A stretch of DNA of 64,000 nucleotides from Lachnoclostridium sp. An169 (GCF_002160525.1 NZ_NFKT01000022.1:21073-85072), one strand, 5' to 3'; counted from the stretch's first letter, positions 25,604-35,158 are shown. Program-made: numbers and translations. Notes: generated from the sequence alone by a model not told the origin.

Positions 25604-26831
25604 GGTCAGCTCCTCCTTTCACTTTTCTGTATTCCATCTGCTCGGAAGCCTCTTTCGCTGCCAGGCAGGTCTGGGCGCTTATAATTCCTGCTCGAAGAGG
25701 AGCGATGGACTCGCTTACCTTGCCCCGGATCAGATCCACAAAGTTCTGCATCAGCACCTGGTCTCCGCCGCCGTGTCCATTGGCAGGTGTATGAAATTCC
25801 ATGGTCGTCACCGCATCGCTCATATGGTCGTATACGTGGATCTCGTCTTTGATAAAGTCATATTCCAGTGTCCCCTTATACCCGTAGATCCTTCCGCCTC
25901 TTCTCGCTGCCTTCTTTCTCGCGAAGAAGTTCTGGGAGTAGATGGCGTGCATTCCGGATTCGTAGCGGACGATCATGCTTCCGCTGTCCTCATTCCCCGT
26001 ATCTACCGCGAAACAGCAGTAGTCGCTTCTCGGTGTGTCGCTGCGGACTTTTTCTATATTATAGGTACTTTCCATACAGGTCTCGGTTCTGTCGCACTCG
26101 CTGCACCGCAGCCCCGCCGGCATATCTCCCTTGAAGATCTGTTTGGACTTCATGGCACATACCATTTCCGGATCCTCGCCGCACAGGTAATTGATCACAT
26201 CGATATCGTGGGTTGCCTTCTGCAGGAACAGACCGTGTGCCACCGACTCGTCTCTGTACCAGTCATGGAAATACACAAATCCATATCCCACATCGTTGAA
26301 TGCCTGTACGTGATCCACCTTTCCGATAGTTCCCGCCTCCACGATCTTCTTCGCCGTCTGGATCATCTTCGTTGTCCGGAGCGGGAAGGATACGACAACC
26401 GGGGCATGCGGTTTGCTGTCACATTCCTTTAAGAGCTCCAGATCTTCATGACAGATACCCACCGGTTTCTCTAAAAATAATGGAAGATTCTTCTCCATCA
26501 CCATCTTTGCGAAATGTGCATGGGTGTTGCAGTTGGTTCCCACCATCACACCGTCCAGTTCTTCCTTCTCCAGCATCTCCTCTGCTGTTTCATAGAAATG
26601 AATCTGATCCGGATTCATCGGGCACTTTCTCAGCAACCCGTCGATCTTGTCGATCTCAAATCTATGCATCTCCTCCGCTGTTCCGTTTTTCAGCATCAGC
26701 TCTCTTACTCTGGCAGGGTTCTTATCCGCAACGGCTGTCACTTCCACATCTACCGGAAGAGCTCTCATCTGATCCATAAGCATGTCGATTCGAACACCGT
26801 AACCGATTACTCCGATACAAATCTTTTTCAC
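25596..26831 (-). CDS. Gfo/Idh/MocA-family NAD(P)-dependent oxidoreductase
   Basis: A 412-residue protein with an N-terminal Rossmann fold (KKICIGVIGYGVRIDML), the EKPVG motif (PLFLEKPVGICHEDLE) and the C-terminal alpha/beta domain of this family. The likely start is GTG at 26829-26831: AAGGA lies 8 bp upstream, while the in-frame ATG at 26894 has no ribosome site and overlaps a promoter -10 box. A Cys cluster (LRCSECDRTETC) could bind a metal and is unusual for the family. Members oxidise sugars or sugar alcohols, or act as NAD-dependent glycosidases (GH109). Being first in the importer operon, it probably acts on an imported sugar; which reaction is not decidable here. Confidence 0.8.
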   Translation of the reverse strand: MKKICIGVIGYGVRIDMLMDQMRALPVDVEVTAVADKNPARVRELMLKNGTAEEMHRFEIDKIDGLLRKCPMNPDQIHFYETAEEMLEKEELDGVMVGTNCNTHAHFAKMVMEKNLPLFLEKPVGICHEDLELLKECDSKPHAPVVVSFPLRTTKMIQTAKKIVEAGTIGKVDHVQAFNDVGYGFVYFHDWYRDESVAHGLFLQKATHDIDVINYLCGEDPEMVCAMKSKQIFKGDMPAGLRCSECDRTETCMESTYNIEKVRSDTPRSDYCCFAVDTGNEDSGSMIVRYESGMHAIYSQNFFARKKAARRGGRIYGYKGTLEYDFIKDEIHVYDHMSDAVTTMEFHTPANGHGGGDQVLMQNFVDLIRGKVSESIAPLRAGIISAQTCLAAKEASEQMEYRKVKGGADRE

Positions 26832-26894
26832 CTTGTTTTCCTTCTTTCTATCTTTTACATCTCTGCAGGACCCACTGTCCTTGTCTGTAGCCAT

Positions 26895-26923
26895 ATTATC
26901 TGTCCGGCATTTGTTTTTTTCAA
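26895..26923 (-). promoter_or_regulatory. Promoter of oxidoreductase-importer 1 operon
   Basis: On the minus strand TTGAAA (26923-26918) is followed after 17 bp by GATAAT (26900-26895). Transcription would start near 26888, giving a leader of about 57 nt to the GTG at 26831. It would leave the upstream ATG at 26894 without an upstream leader. Confidence 0.55.
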
Positions 26924-26971
26924 CAAAGATTACCTTTTGTCACTCTGACTTTTTCGGAAAAATGCTCTCTA

Positions 26972-26980
26972 AAATTTAAC
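26972..26980. promoter_or_regulatory. Single AAATTTAAC half-site
   Basis: AAATTTAAC followed by ACTCAC matches the half-sites upstream of the GH10 and GH38 operons. A degenerate second copy (AAAAATGAT) sits 19 bp further. The spacing to the promoter differs from the other two operons, so this site is weaker evidence. Confidence 0.3.
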
Positions 26981-27221
26981 ACTCACACTAAAAAATGATG
27001 AAAATCTGTGTTTCTCGGGGTGAAAATACTGAGAAAACGGCTCCTGAAAACGGTAGGGACTGCCGATCCTGTCTGTTCCTGGCTGCTTTGCTGTCCTGAA
27101 TATTTTCCAAAAACTTTCCAAAAATATTTCATAAAACGAACTGTACTTCATTTTAGAAAACATTTTCCCAATTTAGAGAAATTTTATTGAATTCCAGACT
27201 ATGCATAAATAAATCAACCAC

Positions 27222-27250
27222 TTGTAACCGAGAAAAACATTCGCTATAAT
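27222..27250 (+). promoter_or_regulatory. Promoter of Rpn-like gene
   Basis: TTGTAA at 27222-27227 and a consensus TATAAT at 27245-27250 are separated by 17 bp. The gene's ATG follows 18 bp after the -10 box, with AAAGGA between them, so the leader is very short. Confidence 0.65.
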
Positions 27251-27268
27251 GAAGAAAGGAAAAAGCCT

Positions 27269-28321
27269 ATGAAAAATGAGCTTGCCGGAGATCTCACTCT
27301 AGCGAAAGGCAAGATCCAATACGATACATACTGCAAGCGGATTCTGGCAAACAAGATCATCCTTGCCTGGATCATGAAATACGTGACCGAAGAATTTAAA
27401 GACATGGAGATCAGCCAGATCCGAAAATGCATTGGAGAAGACGTGGAGATATCTGAGGTAAACGTTCTCCCCGGACGGACCAATACACAGACCGGTGCAG
27501 CAAATATGTCAGATGTATCAGCCGGAACAAACTCCACTCTGCCGGAAGCAGAGAAAGTCAGCGGAGATTCTCAGGAAGATTCCGTCCCCGGGGAAGGAGA
27601 GCTCTACTATGATATCCGTTTCTCTGTATATTATGCACAGAAAAAGCGACGGATCAAGATGCTCATCAATGTAGAAGCCCAGAAAGATTTCCATCCCGGG
27701 TATTCACTCATAACCAGGGGAATATTCTATGGCGTCCGGATGATCTCCGCTCAAAAAGGAACGGAATTTACCGGGACGGACTATGATAGTATTCACAAAG
27801 TATATACTATCTGGATTTGTATGAACGCTCCGGATTATATCGGAAATGCCATATCAGATTATAAGATCTGCAAAGACGACTTAAGCCCGGGCATTCCAGA
27901 GCAGAAGTCAGAATACGACAAACTGACCGTAGTTATGATCTGTCTGAATCCCAAGTCGGAAAACGGCAACCGGCTGACAAAAATGCTGAATATTCTCTTG
28001 TCTCCAGTGATGAAAGCAGAATCAAAGATCAGGCTGTTGGAATACGAATTTGATATACCGATGGAAAATAAAATGGGAGAGGAGTTGAATCAGATGTGCA
28101 ATTTAAGCGATTATGTAGAAGAAATGGGAATAAAAAAAGGAATTGAACGTGGAATTGAGCAGGGCAGAGCGCAAGGAATTGAGCAGGGCAGAGAACAGCT
28201 TCTTACCCAACTGATCATGAAAAAATATTTTAAGGGCAAGTCAACTGCAGAGATTGCGGATGAATTGGAGGAAGATGAGGAAACGATCCGGAATATTCTA
28301 AAGAAAACTGTAAATAATTAA
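27269..28321 (+). CDS. Rpn-like PD-(D/E)XK nuclease (transposase-like family)
   Basis: A 350-residue protein of the Rpn / PD-(D/E)XK nuclease group often annotated as a family transposase. The nuclease core is visible as YYDIRFSVYY (D115) followed by MLINVEAQKDF (E136, Q138), the D-ExQ variant of the motif. Downstream comes a helical part and a C-terminal tail with a repeated GIEQGR unit (GIERGIEQGRAQGIEQGREQ), typical of these proteins, and a final small helix-turn-helix-like stretch (TAEIADELEEDEETIRNIL). Rpn proteins promote RecA-independent recombination in E. coli; some act as phage-defence components. It is AT-richer than the flanking sugar genes, has its own promoter and converges on the UroD-like gene. 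Confidence 0.75.
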   Translation: MKNELAGDLTLAKGKIQYDTYCKRILANKIILAWIMKYVTEEFKDMEISQIRKCIGEDVEISEVNVLPGRTNTQTGAANMSDVSAGTNSTLPEAEKVSGDSQEDSVPGEGELYYDIRFSVYYAQKKRRIKMLINVEAQKDFHPGYSLITRGIFYGVRMISAQKGTEFTGTDYDSIHKVYTIWICMNAPDYIGNAISDYKICKDDLSPGIPEQKSEYDKLTVVMICLNPKSENGNRLTKMLNILLSPVMKAESKIRLLEYEFDIPMENKMGEELNQMCNLSDYVEEMGIKKGIERGIEQGRAQGIEQGREQLLTQLIMKKYFKGKSTAEIADELEEDEETIRNILKKTVNN

Positions 28322-28343
28322 TTCTCTATTTTCCTGCACAGAC

Positions 28344-28376
28344 GGACCGGGATGGCTACCAAGCCACTCCCGGTCC
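28344..28376. terminator. Strong hairpin between convergent genes
   Basis: GGACCGGGA (28344-28352) pairs with TCCCGGTCC (28368-28376), with a further inner stem TGGCT/AGCCA. No clear T-run follows on either strand, so termination is only likely, not certain. Confidence 0.5.
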
Positions 28377-28411
28377 TGTATCTTCTCCTGCACCATTGAA
28401 AACGCTTGTCT

Positions 28412-29464
28412 CTACTTGAAATCTCCCCGGATCTCCCGCACGATCCTGATCATCGTCAGATAATTCTCCGCAGGCACATAATCCGGAATCGAATTTCCCG
28501 TTCCGAAGGCGAATCCGCCGTGTCCTTTGCACTTTGCGATCACGTCGGCAATATATTCCCGCATTTCCGGCTCTGCATATCCGCAAACTACATCCACATC
28601 GATACCGCCGAAATTGCCGATCCGATCACCATATTTTTCCACCCATACCGGAAACGGCGCGATCTGATCTTCATTGGAATGTTTCGCGTCAATTCCCACT
28701 TTATCGATCAGATCGTCCATCACATCGAAGATCTTCCCGCAGGAATGGAGCAGAAACGGTTTTCCATAGCTGTGCACCAGATCGACAATAGGCTTGTACT
28801 GGGGAAGGATCAGTTCTCTTGTATCCATCGGTGAAAGAAGAGTACTGCTCTTATATCCCAGATCATCGCCAAACCGCAGCACACAGTATGCGTTGCCAAA
28901 CTCCTTCATGAAACGTTTCCAGATCCCGAGATTATTCTCTCCGACTTTGCGGAACAGCTCATGATACAGATCCTCATCGTCTGCGGAGATGTAGCAGAGT
29001 CCCTCATATCCTGTCAGATTCTGTACACCTTCGAAGATCCCGTTTCCTACTCCGCCGACCGCTTTCATTCCTTCCGGCATTTCATCGCGAAGCGCGGCAA
29101 AATATTTTGAATAGGTGTTAAAATAGATCTCCGGTATCTCCTCCCACGGATATTTCCGGAAATCCTCTTCCTCCTGGATCGCCGGAGTGACCCGGCTGTC
29201 TCCAAGTGCGCCTCCTCCCGGCATAATATCATTGATACAGCACTCAAACGGCACGATATCATAACCGTGATCTTTAAAGAAATTGCAGTACAACCGGAAA
29301 AATTCGTGAATATCCCTGTCGTCTCCCCGGTAAAGTGCCGTCATATCCTTTCCGATGATCTCTCCGATCTTGTCAAACGACACGATATGCTCATAGAGCG
29401 GGATCCGCTCCACTTCTTTGTTCTGCGCACATGCCACCACGTTTCTGTAATCCGGTTCAAACAT
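28412..29464 (-). CDS. UroD/MtaA-like protein 1
   Basis: A 350-residue TIM-barrel protein of the uroporphyrinogen decarboxylase / corrinoid methyltransferase superfamily. It has the metal-type motif LLHSCGKIFDVMDDL and the C-terminal GGIDVDVVCGYAEPEMREYI pattern. True HemE enzymes have an N-terminal RxPVWxMRQAGR signature; that is absent here (N-terminus MFEPDYRNVVACAQNKEVERIP), so heme synthesis is unlikely. It is the last gene of the GH38 operon, 44 bp after a GH38-like gene. It keeps the Cys in HxCG that zinc-dependent MtaA-type methyltransferases use, but no corrinoid protein gene is nearby. The reaction is unknown. Confidence 0.75.
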   Translation of the reverse strand: MFEPDYRNVVACAQNKEVERIPLYEHIVSFDKIGEIIGKDMTALYRGDDRDIHEFFRLYCNFFKDHGYDIVPFECCINDIMPGGGALGDSRVTPAIQEEEDFRKYPWEEIPEIYFNTYSKYFAALRDEMPEGMKAVGGVGNGIFEGVQNLTGYEGLCYISADDEDLYHELFRKVGENNLGIWKRFMKEFGNAYCVLRFGDDLGYKSSTLLSPMDTRELILPQYKPIVDLVHSYGKPFLLHSCGKIFDVMDDLIDKVGIDAKHSNEDQIAPFPVWVEKYGDRIGNFGGIDVDVVCGYAEPEMREYIADVIAKCKGHGGFAFGTGNSIPDYVPAENYLTMIRIVREIRGDFK

Positions 29465-29508
29465 ATTTTATCTCTCCTCTCTTTCTTCTGCCCGGTCTGT
29501 CACAGGAG

Positions 29509-31815
29509 TCAGGATTGTCTCAGTACCAGCGGTTCTACATCCGCATGCTCCAGCATCTCCTCCGCGCTCTCCCCGGCTCCGCCGATGGTGATCACATAGC
29601 GGTTTTCCAGGAATCCCGCACAGTCGATACGGAAATTAGTCTCCCATTTATTGTTCAGGATCCAGCTGTATACCGGTCCCCTCGGGTCCACGGTGGTCGA
29701 GTACTTCCAAAGTTTCAGAGCTCCGATTGTAAACATCGGGGTATCCAGGGAATTGACTGTCACTGTCTCCTGCGCTCCCCGGCTCACCATACCGCGGTCC
29801 ACTGCGTAGTAGTCCTGGCATGTCTCCGGCAGGCTGACTCCTGCTTTGAACATCACTCCCGCTTTATCCAGATACCATTCCCCGTCTTTTGCCTCAACCG
29901 GGAACAGTACATACATTCCTTCCGGATCGAGCTCCAGGTCTTTCGCCATATTGACCGTCACATCGATCCTCGGCAGATCATTGTAGAACACATATTCCGT
30001 AAAACATTTCTTTGTGGATCTGATCTCATATTCAGCCCGGATCTTTGTGGACACGTCGCCGGAGGAAATCACTTCGATCCCAAGCGGTTTTCCATAGAAC
30101 ACTTTGTCCTGCGGGATTTTTCTTGCACTGTATCCGAATCCCGCGGCGTCCGAACGGTTGGCATTCTCAAACACCTGGTAGACCGGCTGTCCCAGATAAC
30201 CGGCGCTCTCGCAGATCAGCTCGTTTCCTGTGGCCTTATTTATAATAGAAAGAATCCTGCCGTCATCCCATTTCACTTCATAGAATTTATTGCTGAAAGA
30301 ATGGATGTTCCGGTCATTTTTCGTCTCCTCTGTACCGTCAAAACGGATCGCCAGTTTCTTTCTCTCCTTCGCTTTCAGGTCAACCGTCACTGTCACAAGC
30401 TTTCCGCGCAGGCTGTCCACTCTCTGGACCGGATATTTCCTGCCGTCCTCATCAACGACCGTATATCCGCCGTTTGCGAACATCCCCTCCTCCCAGAAAT
30501 CCGTGTGCAGACCGACCACAGCCTTCACATCTGTGTCATGGGGATTGACTACCACATATTCCATAGGTCTGACGGAGATAAATTCACCTTCCCCGAGCAC
30601 TCTGGAGAGCTTATCCAGGGCAGTCGAAGCCAGAATATCCGCGTCCACCGCCAGTTTCGCTTTTCTCAGGTCCAGCTGCTGAACCAGAAGTTTATAGGGA
30701 TCCGGACAGGAGGAGGAATGTCCCCATGTATGCTCTGCATAGAGGATCAGCTTGTTGGTAATCTCGTCCATCTCCGCTTTTGTCACGATTCCGCCCTGAT
30801 CAGTCTTTCTGATCAGCTTCTGGGTTCTCTGGGCATTGCGGAAGATCTTTGTCTCCGCCGGCGTCGCCAGACATCCGTCTGTCCACCAGTCGGGCCAGTC
30901 TCCCTCGTAAGTCTCTATGTTCGGAACATTCTCTTTCAGATGACGGAAGAATTCATCCAGAGTTCCGGTAACGATCTCGATCTCATCCCCGTACTTCTCA
31001 TTCCACTCATCCAGAAGCGCGCAGTGCCGGTCATCCACAGGATTGTTGTCCGTATATACCGCGCCTCCCATGATCGGCAGGAAATCATATTCATATCCGT
31101 CTTTCTTAAGCGCGTTCACCAGATCGAAGATCCTCCGGGACGCATAGCTGTCGCATCCGGTCACTTCTACAAATCCCGCGTCGTCCGGGAGCATGCCCGG
31201 GATTCCCGGATCTCCGCCGGGCGCATATCCGGGGATCAGTCCGAGGATATTACCCTTGTGATAGGTCAGTCCGTTCCATACCAACAGTTTGTCTCCCTTT
31301 GGAGTTTTCCAGTAGAAGGGAACCAGCGGTCTGCCAAACGGCGCCCCGCCGTGATGCGGATTGATGCAGGATACAATATTTTCTACCCCCGCGTCGGCAA
31401 GGATCTGGGAATATCCCCATCCCAGGCCGTTTACATCAGAGAGCATCAGCGTTTTCGGCGTCTCGATGTTGTTCGCCCTTGCAAAATCCATGCTGTATTC
31501 CACACTGGCTTTCAGGTTATCGTAGTTCAGGATCTCTGCAAAATGCAGGTATCCCGCCGTGATCTCGAATTTTCCCGTTCTCACGGCGTCCAGTAACTTC
31601 AGACGGCCGCCTTCCCCGTATCTCTTCAGATACTGCTCCACTGCCCAGAAACCTTCCGCAGTAAATTTGAAGGGCTGATCTGTCTTGATGGGATTTAAGA
31701 TACAGTCCACAGCCTGACGCATGAAGTCAGCCTGATAAATCTGCATTTTTTCCTGTCTCTCGGTATAACCGATATCAATATGTGAATGATATATGAGAAA
31801 AATTTTAAATGCCAT
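29509..31815 (-). CDS. GH38-like glycosidase, DUF5054-related
   Basis: A 768-residue cytosolic protein starting MAFKIFLIYHSHIDIGYTE. The metal pair is HSHID, the Asp of the nucleophile position lies in MLSDVNGLGWGYSQ, and the last metal His in YAEHTWGHSSS. The AEHTWG motif is shared with the DUF5054 protein at 6765-8708, so the two are related and differ from the GH38 enzyme at 39277. A long C-terminal beta-sandwich region (about 390-768) follows. AAGGAG lies 10 bp before the ATG. It sits between the GH43 and UroD-like 1 genes in the same operon. Alpha-mannosidase or related activity is likely from the fold, not proven. Confidence 0.8.
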   Translation of the reverse strand: MAFKIFLIYHSHIDIGYTERQEKMQIYQADFMRQAVDCILNPIKTDQPFKFTAEGFWAVEQYLKRYGEGGRLKLLDAVRTGKFEITAGYLHFAEILNYDNLKASVEYSMDFARANNIETPKTLMLSDVNGLGWGYSQILADAGVENIVSCINPHHGGAPFGRPLVPFYWKTPKGDKLLVWNGLTYHKGNILGLIPGYAPGGDPGIPGMLPDDAGFVEVTGCDSYASRRIFDLVNALKKDGYEYDFLPIMGGAVYTDNNPVDDRHCALLDEWNEKYGDEIEIVTGTLDEFFRHLKENVPNIETYEGDWPDWWTDGCLATPAETKIFRNAQRTQKLIRKTDQGGIVTKAEMDEITNKLILYAEHTWGHSSSCPDPYKLLVQQLDLRKAKLAVDADILASTALDKLSRVLGEGEFISVRPMEYVVVNPHDTDVKAVVGLHTDFWEEGMFANGGYTVVDEDGRKYPVQRVDSLRGKLVTVTVDLKAKERKKLAIRFDGTEETKNDRNIHSFSNKFYEVKWDDGRILSIINKATGNELICESAGYLGQPVYQVFENANRSDAAGFGYSARKIPQDKVFYGKPLGIEVISSGDVSTKIRAEYEIRSTKKCFTEYVFYNDLPRIDVTVNMAKDLELDPEGMYVLFPVEAKDGEWYLDKAGVMFKAGVSLPETCQDYYAVDRGMVSRGAQETVTVNSLDTPMFTIGALKLWKYSTTVDPRGPVYSWILNNKWETNFRIDCAGFLENRYVITIGGAGESAEEMLEHADVEPLVLRQS

Positions 31816-31842
31816 CGCTGAAATTCTCCTTGTTTTATTGAT

Positions 31843-34047
31843 TCATTTTTCCTCAGGTATAACTGTCACTGCATCAAACATTATCCCTCCATCTGCTTCT
31901 CCCGTTTTCTCCAATTCGATCACATTGACCTCTCCCGGCATCAGCTCTGCTTCCGCCGTAATCTCTCCTCCGTCCGCAAGGTTTCCGCTTCCGGTTCCGG
32001 GGAATATCAGATCCGCTTCCTGCTCTTTTCCGTTGACGCGCAGACGGTATGAACTGTTCTTCTCTCCGGCAAGGGCGTAGTGGAAGATCAGCGTAACCTT
32101 TCTCCTCCCTGTTTCATCCGCACCGGCTTCTCCGCCGTCAATGCCGTCCACAATACATCCCTGTCCCGGCACACCCAGATATTTCACTGTTCTTCCCGTA
32201 AATGCCTGAGGATCGCACTCTCTCTGGGGCAGACCGTCCCAACATCCGTTTCCTCTCGGAAATACCTGTCCGTTTGCCGCCGGATATGTAACTGCTTTCT
32301 CTTTCTTCCGGATCAGTACCAACCGGTCGATACCGAGATAAGTAGTCTGGAACGCCCGGCAATCCAGGCGGATACGGTTCAGCCCCGGTTTTAATGTCAC
32401 CGGAAGAGACAATTTCTCGATCTTCTTCTCTGTATCTGCAAATATCACTGCTCCCTGCTCTGCTCCGTTTACGGACAGCCACAGCTCCGTGTCCCCGTCG
32501 GCGCCATGATACCAGATCTCCAGTGTTCCATCGCCGCCGCTGCCGCCGTCCATCACAGCTTCAATGAAGGTATCTCTCAGGTTCAGATTTTTCAGGACAT
32601 TGTACCAGCTCGCCTCCGCGCAGGGCTCCAGAACCGCTCCCCGTCCGGCCTCGCACAGTGCGGGCTGCGCCACGCTGCGATCCGTTTCAGATTCAAAGGA
32701 AAAGGAACTCAAACGCAGGATCCCCTGCCTGTCTTTTCCCGTCTCTGTTTCTTCCAGATTTTTTCCCTCTGCCCCAGTTACGTTGCTGTCACCACTGCAC
32801 TCTTTCTTCTGTTCCACAGTAATACACAGATTCAGCTTTCCCTCCTGATTATTCAGGGCACATCTGACTTCCATATATTTCTCCCGGCTGTCATCGTCGG
32901 ATTTTCCAACGGGATCACTGTCCGCTTCCGTGCCGGATTCATCCTTTTCTTCTCTGCCTGGGATCTCGCATTTTCCGATGATCTTCCCGTTTTTATTCCC
33001 TTCCCGCACGCAAATCGTAACAGGACTTTCCGCCTCTGCCATAGCTTGGAAACAGATTACCGCATTCTCCTCCATGCTGCTGATATTCGGAAATTCCAGA
33101 TAATCTCCCTCCCGCAGCGACACGGCAAAGCTTCCGTCCGTCTCTTCTTTTTTGCAGTCACGCGGAGCCGCAAAATACCAGGAAGCATCGATCTTCTTCC
33201 AGGAAGCATCATACTGTCCGGAACCGTATTCCATAATTTTCTGGTCCACCACAATCTCGCCGTTATCCCGGTAATGGCAGGGTGCAATAAATGAAGCCCG
33301 ATAGAACTGGTTTGGGTTATCCATTCCGCCGGATGCAAAATACGTCTGTCCCCGGAAAGTGAAATAACTGCCGTGATCCACGTTGCATCCGGTATTTCCG
33401 ATATAATCATAAGGTCCGTACACATTGTCCGACACCGCAACGGAAGACGAATGGGTCAGATAGTATCTTCCGTTATATTTGTGGATGGACGCCTTGTCCT
33501 CGGGACAGATATTTCCCCGGTATTCTACTTTCCGCAAGGGTTCCGCCAGGTGGATCATGTCATCGGAAAGTTTTCCCATCATGTAGGCACAGCAGGGTTC
33601 GCACCGGCAGTCACCCACGATGATATAGGCGCTCCCGTCATCATCCTGAAATACGCAGGGATCCCACTTCGGGATTCCCGCCGGCTCATCCCGGAAGTCA
33701 ACGAGAGGCCCTCCCAGAGCATCTTCAAAGGGGCCTGCCGGGTGATCGCTCACTCCGACGCCCACGCCCCAGGCTCCCGTAGAAAAATACCAGTAGTATT
33801 TTCCATCTCTATACGCCGCGTCCACAGCCCAGCACTGATCCAGTTTTCCGCAGTAGAACTCTTCGGGCAGGATCGTCCGTTCCAGTTTCCAGTTCACCAG
33901 ATCTACGGACGACCAGATCTGCCAGTCCAGCATGCGGAATCCGCCTGCCCCAAACGAACTGTCATGGGTCGCATAGAGGTATACTTTATCTTCAAATACA
34001 TGCACATGGGGATCACACACCCCCTGTCTCCATATAATGGGATTCAT
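31843..34047 (-). CDS. GH43-family glycosidase with C-terminal beta modules
   Basis: A 734-residue protein. The N-terminal part (about 1-300) is a five-bladed propeller of GH43 type. The base Asp is in GVCDPHVHVFEDKVYLYATH, the second Asp in KWDPCVFQDDDGSAYIIVGD and the acid Glu in CPEDKASIHKYNGRYYLTHS. After a short beta region two carbohydrate-binding-like beta-sandwiches follow (about 430-570 and 610-734), separated by acidic, Ser/Gly-rich linkers (EEKDESGTEADSDPVG). GH43 enzymes act on arabinosides, xylosides or beta-galactans. In this mannosidase operon its target is open. No signal peptide. It lies 27 bp before the GH38-like gene. Confidence 0.85.
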   Translation of the reverse strand: MNPIIWRQGVCDPHVHVFEDKVYLYATHDSSFGAGGFRMLDWQIWSSVDLVNWKLERTILPEEFYCGKLDQCWAVDAAYRDGKYYWYFSTGAWGVGVGVSDHPAGPFEDALGGPLVDFRDEPAGIPKWDPCVFQDDDGSAYIIVGDCRCEPCCAYMMGKLSDDMIHLAEPLRKVEYRGNICPEDKASIHKYNGRYYLTHSSSVAVSDNVYGPYDYIGNTGCNVDHGSYFTFRGQTYFASGGMDNPNQFYRASFIAPCHYRDNGEIVVDQKIMEYGSGQYDASWKKIDASWYFAAPRDCKKEETDGSFAVSLREGDYLEFPNISSMEENAVICFQAMAEAESPVTICVREGNKNGKIIGKCEIPGREEKDESGTEADSDPVGKSDDDSREKYMEVRCALNNQEGKLNLCITVEQKKECSGDSNVTGAEGKNLEETETGKDRQGILRLSSFSFESETDRSVAQPALCEAGRGAVLEPCAEASWYNVLKNLNLRDTFIEAVMDGGSGGDGTLEIWYHGADGDTELWLSVNGAEQGAVIFADTEKKIEKLSLPVTLKPGLNRIRLDCRAFQTTYLGIDRLVLIRKKEKAVTYPAANGQVFPRGNGCWDGLPQRECDPQAFTGRTVKYLGVPGQGCIVDGIDGGEAGADETGRRKVTLIFHYALAGEKNSSYRLRVNGKEQEADLIFPGTGSGNLADGGEITAEAELMPGEVNVIELEKTGEADGGIMFDAVTVIPEEK

Positions 34048-34127
34048 AGCTTCGCCTCTGCCTCCTGTCCTTTATTCTTTCTTTTACTTATATTCAGTCC
34101 GTACACTTTCAGCGAATTTTCTGCTGC

Positions 34128-35147
34128 TCAAGGCAGTTCATCTACAGATGCTTCGTAAAGTGCATTGATACTGTCAAGCTTCCAGTCCGGTGTGGATCCG
34201 TTTCCCATAGTCAGCATGAACCTGCCGTCCGGGCGCTCAAAGGTTCTTCTCAGATAATGAACTTCTTCCCGCACATCTTCCGGTGTACCGAAAGGAATCG
34301 TCCGCTGTACGTCGAATCCCGCCAGAATACAGATGCCGCTTCCATATTTCTCCGCGATCACTTTCTCATCCATCGTATATTTCTGGATGGGATGGATCAC
34401 GTCCAGGCCAATCTCAATAAAATCCGGAAGGAACAGCTCGATGTTTCCACAGGTATGGAGCCACATATGGATTCCCAGGCTGTGGGCGCAGTCGATCAGT
34501 TCTTTGTAATACGGCTTGAAAAACTCCCGGAAAATATCAAGGGAGAAAAACGGTCCCGTCTGTGTCCCGATATCATCGCTGATAAAGAACCCGTCGATCT
34601 GCGCTTCATTTACCGCCCGCTCCATGGCCCGCCTGTAGAAATCCGTCAGATGCCGGAACAGCCTGTGTATCTCGTCGGGATACAGATAGAAATCTGTCAG
34701 CGCATTCTCCATCCCGCGGATAGACCAGAGCCGCTCAAACAGCCAGTACCAGGAGCGTCCCAGGCGGTATCTTCCGTCCGGAGCAGGATTATTTCCGATC
34801 AGCCCTCTGTACTCGGGAGAGGGGAAATTTGCGTAAAATTCTTTCTCCTCTTCCTCCCAGTCCCCGATCACACACCGGGCATCAATTCCCACATCACTCT
34901 GTTCCTCCATCTTCCTCGGCGCCCACATATACTGCGGATCATCCTCCGGCGCGTCAAATGCCACGGGAAGATTAATATCCACGATCTGGATATCCCTGGG
35001 ATACTTCTCAAGCCACTGTGCTCTCGCCTCCTGATCCCCGTCAAAAATATTGTCATAAATCCACATATCATAGAGGACCGGCACACGCGAAGCACGTCCT
35101 CTACCCTCAATTACCTGCTTTACCTCTTCTCTCGTCAGATTTTCCAT
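34128..35147 (-). CDS. UroD/MtaA-like protein 2
   Basis: A 339-residue UroD-superfamily protein. It has the motif MWLHTCGNIELFLPDFIEIG, an HxCG version like protein 1, and the C-terminal GFDVQRTIPFGTPEDVREEV and TMGNGSTPD segments typical of MtaA-like methyltransferases. The N-terminus again lacks the HemE signature. AAGGAG lies 7 bp before the ATG, and the gene follows UroD-like 3 by only 11 bp, so the two are probably made together and may interact. The GH43 gene follows after 80 bp. Substrate unknown; see the finding on the four copies. Confidence 0.75.
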   Translation of the reverse strand: MENLTREEVKQVIEGRGRASRVPVLYDMWIYDNIFDGDQEARAQWLEKYPRDIQIVDINLPVAFDAPEDDPQYMWAPRKMEEQSDVGIDARCVIGDWEEEEKEFYANFPSPEYRGLIGNNPAPDGRYRLGRSWYWLFERLWSIRGMENALTDFYLYPDEIHRLFRHLTDFYRRAMERAVNEAQIDGFFISDDIGTQTGPFFSLDIFREFFKPYYKELIDCAHSLGIHMWLHTCGNIELFLPDFIEIGLDVIHPIQKYTMDEKVIAEKYGSGICILAGFDVQRTIPFGTPEDVREEVHYLRRTFERPDGRFMLTMGNGSTPDWKLDSINALYEASVDELP

Positions 35148-35158
35148 TTCTGCTCTCC

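Larger units (their letters stand above)
26832..27268. promoter_or_regulatory. Intergenic region between oxidoreductase operon and Rpn-like gene
   Basis: This 437-bp AT-rich gap separates divergent genes. It contains the minus-strand promoter at 26895-26923, one AAATTTAAC half-site at 26972-26980 and the plus-strand promoter at 27222-27250. Between about 27000 and 27220 I see nothing else recognisable. Confidence 0.5.

Noticed and set aside
26832..26894. ATG at 26894 as start of the oxidoreductase
   Set aside because: No ribosome site, and the promoter's -10 box directly abuts it; the GTG at 26831 has AAGGA at 8 bp.
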